Source: Calliopum simillimum
Taxonomy: Eukaryota; Arthropoda; Insecta; Diptera; Lauxaniidae
NCBI GenBank assembly: GCA_951812925.1
Contig: OX638372.1
Coordinates: forward strand, 5,580,001-5,644,000
Direction of reading: 5' to 3'
DNA length: 64,000 bases
Shown: one piece after another, positions 34,925-47,315 of the stretch
Numbering within the stretch: position 1 is the first letter of the stretch
Layout: the number at the start of each line of letters is the position of its first letter
Program-made: the position numbers and the translations under genes
Notes under the pieces: generated by a model
The model's input: the letters and a program-made list of their open reading frames with translations, nothing else
What the model was told of the DNA's origin: nothing
Database searches by the model: none

Positions 34925-36290
34925 GATATCCATGAAAGCTTACAAATTCCAAAATCCCGTATAGAAGCTTCAAGAGCTTTCTAAAAAATTCCAAATAATG
35001 AAGGACATTATGTCGATTCAATCGGAAAAAAATTTGATACCTTTGAAAGCTTACAAATTCCTAGATGCCGTATTGAAGCTTGAAGAGCCTTCCAGTAATT
35101 TCCAGTTGATAAAGGATACGTGGGCTGCTATATATATTTCTGGCCTAGGCAACACTGACATTTCTATTGGTAAGTTTGACATTTTCTATCATAAACGTAC
35201 TCAGAACGTTTTGACGTACGATCATCATTTGTGTTGTTTACATAAACAGTTAGTTGTAAAAAACGTTTGTTCTCGTTGTGAACCCCATGAATTATCAATC
35301 GCTTAAATAATCAATGGAAAAATTGATTTTCTTAACTCACTGCAAACAAAACAAATAGCACTTGTTCATCAAAACGTTGTGGGTACGTTTATGGAAATGT
35401 CAAATTGCACCTGACAACACTTAGTGTTGCCTAGGCCAGAAATATATATAGCAGGCTATGTATTATTTTAGTTCAAGCGGATACATTTTGATACCCAAGA
35501 AAAGCCGTATAGAAGCTTTATAAGCTTTCCAGGAAGTTCCATTTAATAAAAGAAATTATGTCAATTCAATCGAAAATATTTTGATACCAAAAAAGCTTTC
35601 ACATTCCAAAACTAAGCGAAATTATGTGAATTCAATCGTAAATATTTTAAAACCCAAGAAAGCTTTCACATTTCAAAAAGCCGTAAAGAAACTTCAAGAG
35701 CTTTCCAGAAAATTCCAATTAAGGAATTAAATTATGTCAATTCAATCGAAAATATTTTGAAAAGCTTTCACATTTTAAAAAACCATACAGAAGCTTCAAG
35801 AGCTTTCCAGAAAATTTCAATCAATGAAGAACATCCTGTCCATACAATCGAAAAAAATTTGATACCTTGGAAGGCTTACAAATTCAAAGATGACGCATAG
35901 AAGCTTGAAGAGCCTTCCAGAAAATTCCAGTCAATAAAGAATCGTAATAAAAGAAATCATGTCAATTCAATCGGAAATATTTTGATACAAAAAGCCATTT
36001 AGAATCTTCAAGAGCTTTCCAAGACATTTCAACCTATGGAGGGAATTATGTCGATTCGAACGAAAAAAGTTAGATACCCAACAAAATATTAACTTTCCAA
36101 AAAACCGTATAGAGGCTTAAAGAGCTTTCCAGAAAATTGCAATTGAAGGATATTATGTTGATTCATTCACAATTATCTTGAAACCTTAGAAAGCTTCTAC
36201 TTTGCAAAAAGCTCTTTGGAAGTTTCAAGAGCTTTCAAGGAAATTCCAATTAGTAAATAAGGGATACCCAAGAAAGCTTTCAAGCTCCAA
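34925..36290. repeat. Degenerate minisatellite, period about 110 bp
   Basis: About ten diverged head-to-tail units. Each contains GAAAGCTTACAAATTCC or a variant, then GCCGTATAGAAGCTTCAAGA, GCTTTCCAGAAAATTCCAAT, then ATTATGTCAATTCAATCG and AAAATATTTTGATACC. Several units are internally deleted. The array is interrupted at 35119-35460 by a MITE. No coding potential persists across units. Confidence 0.85.
35119..35460. mobile_element. TA-flanked MITE with 32-bp perfect inverted repeats, inside the minisatellite
   Basis: CTGCTATATATATTTCTGGC (from 35125) and its reverse complement (ending 35454) are part of a perfect 32-bp inverted repeat reaching AGGCAACACT. Six weaker matching bases extend it outwards, to a TA on each side (35117-35118, 35461-35462). 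The 342-bp body has no transposase. TA flanks suggest the Tc1/mariner class. The 102-codon frame at 34998-35306 runs across the insertion boundary and is artificial. Confidence 0.85.
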
Positions 36291-38657
36291 AAATTTTGTT
36301 TCTATTTTTTACCATTAAACATCTACATATAGTGTGTCATATGTTATCGGTGCAACATTATCGATTTTCTTAAAATGAATAACATAACGGTTTATTGTTT
36401 TTGTAATATTTTTTCTTAAGCATAAAATTTACAATGCATTATTTATATTGCTGTACTATTTATTGTGCATTACGTTGCTGCTGATGCTGCTGATGATGAT
36501 GATGATATTGTTGTTATTGCAATTGTTATTCTTCCTGCCAAAGAATTTATAGCAACTGCTGCACATTTGTTGCCACTACAGCCACTACATTGCTGCAGCC
36601 AAAGTGCAAGTCTTTATTTAAGCCAAAACCCTTAGGGGAATTTGTTTTAATTGCGTAGGAGAAGTTGCAGATTTCAAATGCAGCAGTAAATAGGAATTTA
36701 TTGGAAGTATGGCAAAATTTAATGAAAACTGAATTATTTTGAGAGAAAACCTAAAATAAACAATGAAATTTATTATTATGTTCTGCAGGCGCTACTTATT
36801 CCGGATATAAATATTTTGTTTCCTTTTATTTATATATGTATATGTACTCCGCCTACATAACTGCATTATCCATGATACATTTTGTATTTTGCTCTTGCCA
36901 TTTATCTTTCATAACTTTGACACTCTTGGCAATTACAAACAAATCCCTCTGGCTAATAATGTGCCCACAGAAACAAATGAGCCGAGTGGCGCCTGACACA
37001 AAAAAAAAAAAAACAAGAAGCAGAAAATTCCGCATCTTCATAAAATGATTTTCGTACAACAAATTTATGCTGACAAATGAGCACAACATAAGCTCAGTGC
37101 ACTGTGTTAGTTATGCGTGGGCATATATAGGCCATTTGCTAAAAGTTGATCGTCAGTAATAAACCATGCCTAAGGGTTGGAAATTTACGTGGAAATGATT
37201 CTTGTAATACAAATTATGAGAATCGTGAAGTTTTTTTTTTTGGAAATACTTACATAGATGTAGAACAAAAGTGAGCTAAATTTGGCTCGCCTACTCTACT
37301 CTGTAGAACATAGTACAGAGGATAGAGATTTTGACAGTTATGGGCTCCAAAACGAAATAAAGTATAAAAGAAATGTTTTCGAATAAGCTATTTTTCGTAG
37401 ACCCTAGTCTTCAATGACATTTTGTTAAATGCAACAAATATTCTCTACGCCTCTTTATATCTAACTGGGCCTTATGTGAACTATTTAATTTACTTCCAAT
37501 AGCTTGCCAACAGTTTTGCCTTAGTGTACAAAAGCTTTTTTGGAATGTGCTGCACTATAAAGTCTGCATGTGATGGAAATGATATGGTTTCCCATATCAT
37601 TTTTGACAACAACAACAACAGCAACAAACATGTTTTTCGCGCAATTCTATCCAAACTGATTGTTTGGCTGGGCTGAAAGGCAAAACGCAGTCTTGCATAA
37701 AAATATACCGAGGCGTTGATAAATGAAGCAACTCAACGCGTCATGCGTTTTGTCCGGTTCATTCGCATGCTCACGTCCAGAATATTTCCCAAAGCATTAA
37801 AATTTGGAACTAAACAGTCAATGTGCAATGTTCTTGTTGTTCCTCTGATGATGTTGCGGCTGTGGACGACAGGCGGTTGCAATTTGTTGCGGCATCAAAT
37901 TCTCGCGCTTTTTTTTTTTTTTTTGACACATTGGTGGATGACGACTTCGTTTTGCAAGTGTTGACGGTTGAAAACTTACGGTTCTGTTTAAATACAACAA
38001 TAATATAAATTTAATTCAATTAAAATTTGAGCAAATGTTTTCTCGTTTTTCGGGTTTTAAAACATTCAATCATTTTTCAATTCATGCGCTTCTCACCACT
38101 AAAATGTTGATGTCAAATGTTTTGACAATTGAGCAACGTTATGTCAGTGCCACAAACACTCACAACTGACAGCTGTCATTTTGAGGAGAAGGGAAAAAAA
38201 AACATTTTTCGCGTTGCTTGTTGTTCACAAAATGTAATGGCAGATTTCTTAAAAAAAAATTTTGTTTTAACTAGTAAATACTGCTGCTGATAGTTAGCAC
38301 CTACTGTGCTCAGTGATGTGATGACACATAAGTCATATTTGAACTAAGGAAGAAAACAACTCTGTGGGAAAAAGAGAGAGAACTTTGAACTGAAAACAAT
38401 CCCAAACCAAAAAATGGCTTGAATCATGCATAAAAATGGGGATACAAATTTATTTTACCATAAACATTCTCAAAATGGAATGCATTAAGCGCAATTGTTG
38501 TTAATTATCAATATTTTTAGTGCTTATGCAAAAATTTAGCTTCGATTGCATATTTTGGAATGATTTTTGCTGTATTGAACTCAATTCGTAATATTTAATT
38601 TAAGGACATATGTACATTGTTTTTTCTCCATGTACTCAAAAGAATGTATTAATAGTA
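36291..38657. other. Non-coding stretch with microsatellites
   Basis: CTG/ATG triplets at 36477-36525, a CAA run at about 37609-37626, and a T-run near 37908-37924. The 12-bp palindrome TGACAGCTGTCA lies at about 38167. No gene seen. Confidence 0.5.
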
Positions 38658-39546
38658 GGGTAAGGGAGGGAAATATGGACCACCCATCTTCCTTTTTTAA
38701 ATAAAACCCAAAATACATAAAACAAAACAAATAATTTTATGTCATTCAGTGAAGGAAACAATTTACCTTTATTCTGATTCACTTCTAGATAAATAACTCA
38801 TCAGGATAAAGAAAAAATATTAAAAAACTAAAAATACTCAAAATGAAGATAAAAAAAAAGTGTAGTGTAATATGGACCATATAGTCCATTTGGTACAGAA
38901 GTTGCATATATAAATATCACTTCCACATTCAAAACATTTTTCATGACTCCAAGAACGTCAGATTAGACATTCAACCCAAAATTCGCCACGTCGATCTTCT
39001 GAGTAAAGGGTATTACATTATATGCATTTTTAATCATTTTTTTCCTTTGTAGTTAACGAATTACATATAATGACCATCAGACTCGTCATGAAAACTGCAA
39101 CTAGATTCCCCATCTGAAAAAGATGATAAATACATTTGTTTTTGAGGCTTTTTTTCTTGGTGGTCCATATTACCCACAGCACGTGTTGGTGAAATAAATG
39201 TTTTTTTTTATCAAAAACTCGTTTGGTTAATGAACTTATTTGTGCTGATAAATTATAAATGGTATTCACTGACTTTATATGATTAACCATTTATTTAAAA
39301 ACGCGATGTCTTTAAAGTGAAATAATGAAATATACTCATTAGAAAAAAATCATCACTGATCTTTTTTTTTAGAAAAATCAACTTTACAGAAACATGCGAC
39401 TTCACCGAACGCTAAAATCGCCCTATTATAAGCTTTAGGTATTAGCGTTAAGTTTGAACATGAATAACGGTAAATCCTATGTATGCAGTGGGAAATAACC
39501 GTGTGGCCCATATTACCCACGTAGTCCATATTTCCCCCCCTTACCC
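38658..39546 (-). mobile_element. Second G-rich-TIR, TA-flanked element (pogo-like)
   Basis: The left end GGGTAAGGGAGGGAAATATG (38658) and the reverse complement of the right end (GGGTAAGGGGGGGAAATATG, ending 39546) match except for one base over about 24 bp. TA flanks both (38656-38657, 39547-39548). ATGGACC or GGTCCAT repeats recur inside: about 38872-38890, 39158-39175 (GGTGGTCCATATTACCC), and near the right end. On the minus strand about 39100-39060 reads an acidic Ser/Asp stretch (SSFSDGESSCSFHDESDG) ending shortly before a stop, like the acidic C-terminal tail of pogo-type transposases. No catalytic region remains. The layout parallels 21274-22423. Confidence 0.75.
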
Positions 39547-41354
39547 TAATATCAAACAACAATTTTTATGGCCTCCACTAATGTTAATGCATAATGAAGT
39601 ATGCCTGAAAGAATGCAGTGAAATTTTAAGCAAACGAATGCGGTCTATGTATCACAATAGAAATCAAAGTGGTGATTTGCCATATAGCCGATACACGAAC
39701 CTTTCATAGGCCATTATTTGTCGCCATCAGCTAGCGAAAAAGGCGTTGTGTTCGATAAAGCAGTTCAATGTTGGTTTGAGTACTGTGCAATAAAGTCGAG
39801 GGGTTGTTAACAAGGTAAAAATTGCTCAATAAAGTTAATGTTAATTGCAGTGTGTATTTAAATTGCGATAACCCTTATCTCTTGCCATGACTTTGCCGAT
39901 GCTTGGATTTTCTTCACCAATGGATCTTAGTATACCACGTTCTCTATTGGCTTGTGAACTACTTTCAAGGACCTGGTATGTCCTATCGATCTCGCTTAGC
40001 CAGATCTTCTTTGCAATGCACATCTGGCTGCATTTTAAGTGTAATTTGGCGTTTGTGATAGTGAGAGGCCTTCAAACCTTGCCTCAAGCACGCTCAAAAT
40101 GAAAACTGCGCTTATTTCTTTGGCAAAAACTTCCATAACAGGAATACGTCGAAGCAAATGTTGTCACCAAAAATACATTTAAAAATTAATGTAAAATGAT
40201 ATAAACTTTGAACTGTATAAAATACAGCCTTACTTTACGAATGAAAAGGAAAAAGAGAAAAAACCCTTAAACAAACAGCACCCTATAGATACGCATACAT
40301 ACTTATATTGTAAGTTGATTTAACTAATGATTGATTGAATTCAATAAGCGTAACTCAAGCATTTCTATAGATAAGAGAAAATTAGGATCCATTTCCGGTG
40401 AATTGATGATTGATGACATGCGAATAAATATTGACAAATACATGATTTTCTTAGAATTGTATTGGCATTCCATTAGAATTTCATGAAATTAGGTTAGCAA
40501 AAGTTCAAGTGCTTTTTGTTGGCCTGTTGCTAATAAACAATATAAAGCGAAATCAAAAGAAATTGAGATAATTTCATAAGCGTAGAGTGTAAAGCTACTT
40601 AATGTGCACAGCATTCAATGTCGAAAAAAAAGCGAAGACGAAGAAGAAAAGTAACATCAAGAACAATTAATTAATTTTAAGCTACGAATAAGAAAAACAA
40701 AACAATTTGATACCATAGTTCCAAAAACAAATGAGAAAAGCCAAGTAACACACATGGCATTCAGCCGGTCATCGATCTAGAGACATAGAACGCTACTTTT
40801 TTTTGCATCACAGCTACTTTGTGGTGTCCATGATGTTTTTGCCCTGCTGACCAAATGCCATAAATCAAAATGTAAAATTTTAATACCCTACACGTGATTG
40901 AACAGAATATTTCCATTTCATAGTCAACGCCTAAAAGTATGCAAACAATTTTTGTTAACTGTTAAGCAAAAATTATAGTAAAATAAACTTTTGTGCACCC
41001 TGTGAATAGAAAGAAACAATGAGAGAGAGATAATAGGAGTGTTCGTAATTCATATTGTGCAATTGTATTCAATGATGTTAAGAAAATGTGAGGATTATCG
41101 GCAAATAGCCCAATAGCTAGCTACCCAGATGTCGCCCTTATAGGGGTGAAATGTAAAGGCTCAAGTTTGTTATTTATGGTCCGATCTTTAAGTTTTTGGT
41201 GTCAAAATAAAGCTGTGACAGTTGCGCATAAAACCATGAAAAGGTTTTTTTAATTTTACTTTGTTTTAAGCAAGATATGTATAATCAAAGCCGGTATTGG
41301 ATTTTTGGGAGTTTTAAATCCTGAGCTGCGGCTGTTGTCAATAACAAAATATCG
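39547..41354. other. Non-coding stretch, no gene seen
   Basis: Frames on both strands at 39841-40102 overlap and show no domain. Short A-runs and GAGAGAGAG near 41022. Nothing else. Confidence 0.5.
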
Positions 41355-41500
41355 TTATGGGGACCATGTCCGTTTTTTCCTGAGGATTATGTCCGAAACA
41401 CTTGCGGACATAATCCCCATTTTAGAAATGGGGACTATGTCAGAATTATTAGCGGACATAATCCCCATTCACGAAATGGGGACTATGTCACGGCACCAAA
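41355..41500. repeat. 48-bp tandem repeat with internal hairpins
   Basis: GCGGACATAATCCCCATT begins at 41404 and again at 41452, exactly 48 bp apart. Each is followed by GAAATGGGGACTATGTCA, which is nearly its reverse complement, so every unit can fold. Upstream, ATGGGGACCATGTCCG (41358) and GGATTATGTCCG (41384) are further copies of the same arms. Since 48 is a multiple of three, the repeat is in frame within a 78-codon plus frame (41305-41541), translating twice to LADIIPI-x-EMGTMS. There is no evidence that the frame is expressed. Confidence 0.75.
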
Positions 41501-42346
41501 CTTTCTCTATGTTTTGCCAACAACTTGAAAGCAGCGTGTAGGTGAATCTAGCGTGTGGTTGAAAGCAATAATGCGATATAAAGTTCTATATCACAGTTCA
41601 GTTTTGGTTTGATTGCAGTGTAATAAGGTTGATGTATTGACTATGTAAATGTTGATATCTGCGTATTTTAACAAGTGCATATTTCTTAATTTTAATGAAA
41701 ATGAGTAAACAATAGACTACAAAAGTTGGCACTTTGGCCGACATAAATTAGATTGCAAAGCGGCATAGCAACAGTAATGCTCTTAATGTGCTATGTGCTA
41801 AAAAAAACTGCGTCATTGTTGAACTTTCCATACTTTCACAAATGAATTTTTCCATTTTATGCTCTTAAATTTTTTACGGCATTGAATATCATCGCAATCT
41901 TAAAAATATTTTTGGTCATTTTCATGTTATTCCTAGAAATTGCCCTTTTTCTGTTATTCCTTTTTTTTGTATTCATCTGCTTTTGGTCTACCTACTTAGT
42001 ATATTTTTGTGATTTAAAAAAATTCTCTAGACAACCTACAACATTCATAATATACTGGTATTTACTATACTGGTACTAAGTTACACTCGCTCATAACATA
42101 TGAATATACTAATACATATATATATAGATATATGTATGCATATTTGTCTATCCATGGCTTCATGAATAAAAGCTTTGCCAATCTGACTTTTCAATCAGTT
42201 CATTTTACTTTAGACTACTCTATTTAACAGAGTCTCTAGTATGGCATACTCCAATGTACAAATATTTCGGTTGGTATGTTTTTCCCTTTTTTTCTTCACT
42301 CTTTTTCTTCCGGCTGTTTGGTTTCAAACTATTTGTGTACATTTGT

Positions 42347-42363
42347 ATGTGTGTGTGTGTGTG
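42347..42363. repeat. TG microsatellite
   Basis: An uninterrupted TG dinucleotide run. Confidence 0.9.
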
Positions 42364-43390
42364 CTATTCTGTATTAGCTTTAGTTTTTGGGCCATTGTTG
42401 AATGAATGAACCCTCGTTTTTCACAGTTTGATTTAAAAGATAGGCTTCAGCATTAGAGTTATGCTACACACTGCGGATGTATGTGGATGCAAATGACATG
42501 ACTTGGTTATTGGTCACATAATACGCAACACTTGAAAAAACAGAAATGATTCGCTGTACAAAACATACGGGAACAATATTTCAATGCAAAAGGCCTCAAC
42601 CTCGATGTTTAAGGCTTTGGAGCAGAGTTTTGTGAACTAATTCCATAATTCAGAAAAAATGTTTTACTTGATCACGGGCCACTGTTTTGACACTGTTCAA
42701 AGCCATATTAGCTGGTATCTCTAGAGAGGTGCTCAGAGAAGCTCCAAGGCGAGCCAATTTTCCAAAATTTATATTTCCAGCTATGTTCCTGTGACCAGGA
42801 ATCTACGTCAATGACTATGAATTTGAATTTATAATATCTAACTGAATACTAATTTTTCCTTTTCATCCAAGAACACTGAAGAATTATTTACAAACTTTCG
42901 CATTTATTCATAATCCATTAGTTTTTGCAGAGTGTAAAAAACTGAAGCTCAATGTTTTACCGCTAGCTCTCGTATATATGCGCTGATAGCAATGTTGACA
43001 TTGTTGAAGAATTGCCTCTTCATATGGTTTGTATGGTACGACCAGGATCTACTCGTCGAATTCATATACCAACGCAAAACGCACGGACGCACACAGCTAC
43101 ACATGCATTTATGCTCAAAACTCTCGTACATGAAATGATGATAGCACGCGATATGATGAATATGACGATGATGATAATGATGTTGCTGATGATGAGGCTT
43201 TATGTTTCATACAACTAACATAAAACGCCATCTATATCTATGTGTGATGTGACCGTTCAGTGTGCTACTGCAAATGACTGCCAGAGTGGTACACTAAGTG
43301 ATTGTGTATGTGTGTGTTGGCGTTCATCGTGGTCCTCATCATTGTCATAACCAGAAGTTTTTAGTTATCCTATAGTTTTGTCGCTGAATA

Positions 43391-43437
43391 TTGTTGTTGT
43401 TGTTGTTTTTCTTCTTCTATTTTTATTGTTGTTGTTA
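43391..43437. repeat. TTG/TTC microsatellite
   Basis: TTG triplets, a TTC patch, then TTG triplets again. Confidence 0.9.
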
Positions 43438-44385
43438 GGATGCCCTCACATCCGTTGTCTTCATTGTTGTCGACGACGGACGACAACGACAACATCGTCG
43501 CCGGTTGTCAACAACTGAACAGCAATGGTAGCGGCGGCATCATCATCATCATCGAAGCCGACTACAGTGTCCTTGTGCTAAATGTACGATGGAATTTCCT
43601 CCAGCATTAACTCAATCCGTTGTCATCCTGTTCCCGCTTTAGATGCAAATTAATCCGAGTGTAAAGATGCGCAACGTAAATTTGCCTGCATCTCGCCTTT
43701 GATTAATGTCCTGGCAAATATTGCCTGATAAAATATGAGAGTTTATATGTGAGAAGTTGCTACCACAATGCAAGTACATAGTTGTATTAGTACACAGTGG
43801 AGTAGTTTGCTTAAAAGAAATTAAATTTTTTTTTTTTGGGAATTTCAAATAAAAGTGTAGTGGATAGTGGAGTAAAGTCCCCGCGTCCAGGGCTTATCAC
43901 AAAATTTATACAAAAAAAAATGTTTATATTTAGTGGACCAACTAAAAAAAGTTAACCATATATCGAAAGTATGTTTATTATTTATCAAAATGAATAATTT
44001 GTAAATTTATTTCTTAAAAATAATATCGTCGAAATGTTAGCTAGCACGGTCATGGCACTCATTAATTCGAATACTAAAATTATGTATGATGGCTCGGCAA
44101 ATAGACTCTATGATGGCTGCTCGTGTGTGATATTGCTAGTTTCTTTGGTTAAAGCCAAGAAAGTTTTTGAAATTCAGACTCCCAGAAGTTGTCTAACATC
44201 TCCACATATCGCTCTGAATCGACTGTACTACACGTCCTCTTTCACCATTCACTTACAATGCACGGTCCGCTCTCGATAAACGCTCCATAGCGATGCCAGG
44301 GCTGACATAACCCTCGCGACCCTTGAATTCGTTGCGTTCACGCAAGAAGCTAAGCAAACATTAACTTTCTTTTGGGACACCTTGT

Positions 44386-44716
44386 ACTATGTTTCTACCG
44401 TAGATTTGCTGTGATGAGATCTATAAATCTCGTCGTTAAATCCTACCCATTTCCACCGGCCAAAAGAGATTTATTTGTGACAGTAAATGTCATAAGCGAC
44501 AATATGAAAGTTATTTTTCCTTGTTAATATTTATCTTCCATTTGCTTTGTTTGTAGTTACATCTAATGCCAATAGGCAAAATTAAGAGATGCTGATTTAA
44601 AATAAATCTCTGCAACAATAGATTTATTTTTGTATGGCAAATCATGTGGTTTGCGCCCAGATTTAAGCTTAATTTCGAAACAGGCATAAATCACCTCATA
44701 AAACTCAAACATTTCA
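44386..44716 (+). mobile_element. MITE family 1, copy C
   Basis: It shares with copies A and B, in order: ACTATGTTTCTACCG, TTTGCTGTGATGAGATCTAT, AAATCTCGTCGTTAAATCC, CCACCGGCCAAAAGAGATTT, GACAGTAAATGTCATAA, then TTTTTGTATGGCAAATCATG, and TTTCGAAACAGGCATAAATC with CACCTCATAAAACT. The right terminal repeat is eroded. No coding frame. Confidence 0.7.
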
Positions 44717-44971
44717 GTGCAAATCACCCAAAAGTATGCAAACGAAATTTGAACCAAAAAAATCTATTTAGTTTTTCGTTTTAATCAAAACTAACAGAAA
44801 CTATTAGTTATATGGAAAAAATTGTTATAATACAAAAGGTAAATATTTGTATGAAAATAAATAATGTTTGTTGCTAAAATTAAGGAAAGCAAGATGTTAA
44901 AATGAAAACAAATGGCTTTTTTATTCATATTTTAACATATTTTCTCTATTCAGTTCTTTTTAAATATCCGT

Positions 44972-45173
44972 AAAATTGATTTTTTAATTGAACTTTTAGT
45001 CATATATTTGCAAAGATCGACTTACATATAAATCTATCAATGCACTATAGCCGTGTTTTTAATCCGTCCCTTGATTTGTCATAATTTTGTGTTAGAAAAA
45101 TGCATTGATAGATTTATATGTAAGTCGATCTTTGCAAATATATGACTAAAAGTTCAATTAAAAAAACAATTTT
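44972..45173. repeat. Near-perfect 73-bp inverted repeat (hairpin)
   Basis: 44972-45044 and 45101-45173 are reverse complements with a single mismatch on reading (AAAATTGA versus AAAATTGT side), separated by 56 bases. The stem runs from AAAATTG through TTTGCAAAGATCGACTTAC to TCTATCAATGCA. Such near-identity is far above that of other repeats here, so the structure is young, gene-converted or constrained. It could be a MITE, a recent inverted duplication, or a precursor of hairpin-derived small RNA. No TSD is evident. Confidence 0.9.
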
Positions 45174-47312
45174 CTACATATAAATGTCATTAAGTAACAC
45201 ACTTAAAAATTCTTATCTGTAAAATTGTTAAATTAAAATCTATTTTTCACATGTAAATCTGACGAAAAAAACCATACATTTTCTTTAGTCAATTTTTTTA
45301 TGGAATTCCACACTGTGCACTACTAGCCTGCAACTGAGCGTATATATGCTATTGCTGTTATTGTACTTCTGCTTATGACTTATCTTATGGAATTAGATTT
45401 TGTTCCGGTGTAAAAAGAAAACCACCAACAACAAAGCAGCAGCAACAACAACAACAACAACAAAAACGCCAGTAAAAAAGCAGCTTAAAAATTGTTCCCA
45501 CATGAAAATCTGTAGTTGTGTGTGCAGTGAATTCAACTCATAACTCGTGGTGGAGCCCTGAAGGGAAACAGCCCTGACTTGCTTTGGGTGCATTTGACAC
45601 TGGCTGCGGTGTCGGCGACTCATTGTGCGACATTCTCGGGTAATGTATATGTGAGTGTGTGTGTGTATGTGTGCTTATGTGCATTAGCGGTTGCTTTACG
45701 CTCTGCATTTCTCAACTGATCTTCAACAATCCGCCTATCACAATCAGCTCAAGCGCAATCTACAGGCAAATGCATTTTTGTTGTAGTTGTTGTTGTTTTA
45801 AGGGCGCTTTCACTGGCGACCTTTTGCACAAAACACAATGTATTCGCCACTGCGTCATTTTGTTGTTTCAATTCAGCGCTTTTTTCTTTGTTCCTATCCA
45901 TTTTCATTTCCGTTTTTCACTCATTATCAATGTCGTCGTCGTCATCTGTGTCGTCGTTGGCATCATCATTGGCTTGAAGCTGAGGTTCTTTATTTTTCTT
46001 TTATGACCTTTACTTCTTTGGCTTCCGCTTGAGTGGCTGTTGGCTTTTGGTTGCGGTATTGAATTCCTTTCTGGTGGTGTAACGTTGCTTCATATCATTA
46101 AATGTTGTGGTTTCATGGGATCCGAGAGATTTTCTCTTTAATTTCTTTAAAACAAAGTAGATATTTATACGAATATCCTTTTGGTTGAATGGAAAAAATC
46201 AAGTGAATTTATATTGAAGGTAGAGGCTCAATGCGCCGAGAGCAGATAACGAACACAAGAAGCAAAAGTTAAAGTCAGGAGAGTATAGAAAAATGTTGAT
46301 TTTCTTAAGTGCAACATTTTTCTGTTGAATTGATAGTGCTTCTGAATAATTACGAAATTGATGTACGATTCCATACAAACGTTGAAGCAATGCTTCTGCA
46401 TCAATTCCACACTTTCACCCCTTTTTTCTCTCTCTTATTACAGTTGTGTTTCTTTTTTAAATTAAGATTCTTGCAAATATGGGTCAAACATATAAAACTC
46501 AATTTGTGTCATCTGCTGCAAAATCGAGTTCGACGATGTCATTTGCCATTCGTAATGTTGTTTGTGACGCTGATAACTGCAAACTGCTCTGAAAATATAC
46601 AACATTTTCCTTATTTTTCTTTTATCAACAACATTTTTCATTTCTTTTTTCTTTTTTTTTTTAACTTGAAATATAGAAAATATTTATTTATTTATTCCCA
46701 TTTCTTTTACTTGTAACTTTAATATCGGGGTTGCACTTTGTTGATGATGACATTCAATTGAAATGCTCATTGAGGCTGTGACCTGTAAAATTGTTTATGC
46801 ATTTTTATGCTACAACATTTGATGACAGCAATAGTTTTTTATTAAACTAAAGTTAAAGGAAACTATGAAACAAGTATTATAAATAATTTAAAATTCTGAT
46901 GATTTTGCTTCTACCTTCAAAGATACCTACCAGCTTAAAACAGTGACCTAAATTTGGCAATTTTGTTAGGAAAAAAAATTCTAAAGTTTTACCAAACTAT
47001 TTGTAATAAATTTGGGCAAGTGCACAGATGTTACTTTTTGTATGTTTTATTACCTATTCCATATGTAGCACTACTCTTTTCCTTCAGCATGAGTCCTTGA
47101 ATGGCGGTAAATGGGTTAATCTAAAATAATTGTCCGCCATATTGTATCCGGTATTTTGTTTTTTAAAATTTGACTAAAATTCAAAATGGCAAACATTTTA
47201 AAGTTGGTGCAAACTTAATATTAAAAAAAAGTCTTTAGTTGAAGTTTAAAAAAAAAATATTTGTTATTTTCGTCAAATATTGCGAAAAACTACTTTTCAC
47301 CATAAAAATGTT
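45174..47312. other. Non-coding stretch with microsatellites
   Basis: CAA/CAG run at 45424-45464, GT run at about 45651-45672, GTC/ATC triplets at 45928-45970, T-runs near 46650. The frames at 45659-46006 and 46309-46716 are hydrophobic translations of T-rich DNA. No gene seen. Confidence 0.5.
45424..45464. repeat. CAA/CAG microsatellite
   Basis: Mixed CAG and CAA triplets ending in a pure CAA run; the reading of poly-Val or poly-Gln in overlapping frames follows from this. Confidence 0.9.
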
Positions 47313-47315
47313 TTA

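Larger units (their letters stand above)
41541..44385. other. Non-coding stretch with microsatellites
   Basis: A TG run at 42347-42363, ATG-rich sequence at 43148-43198, TTG and TTC runs at 43391-43437, and an ATC run at 43538-43553. The segment 43440-43600 is more GC-rich with CGACGACG motifs, but no open frame fits an exon. 44034-44279 is open for 81 codons without a known domain. Confidence 0.5.

Noticed and set aside
34998..35306. 102-codon plus-strand frame
   Set aside because: It begins in a minisatellite unit and continues into the inserted MITE, so it spans an insertion junction.
41882..42079. 65-codon frame with an apparent transmembrane segment
   Set aside because: The hydrophobicity comes from TTT/ATT-rich DNA, as expected by chance in this composition.
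45659..46716. Hydrophobic frames resembling membrane proteins
   Set aside because: They arise from T-rich and GTC/ATC simple sequence; no conserved motif or start context supports a gene.
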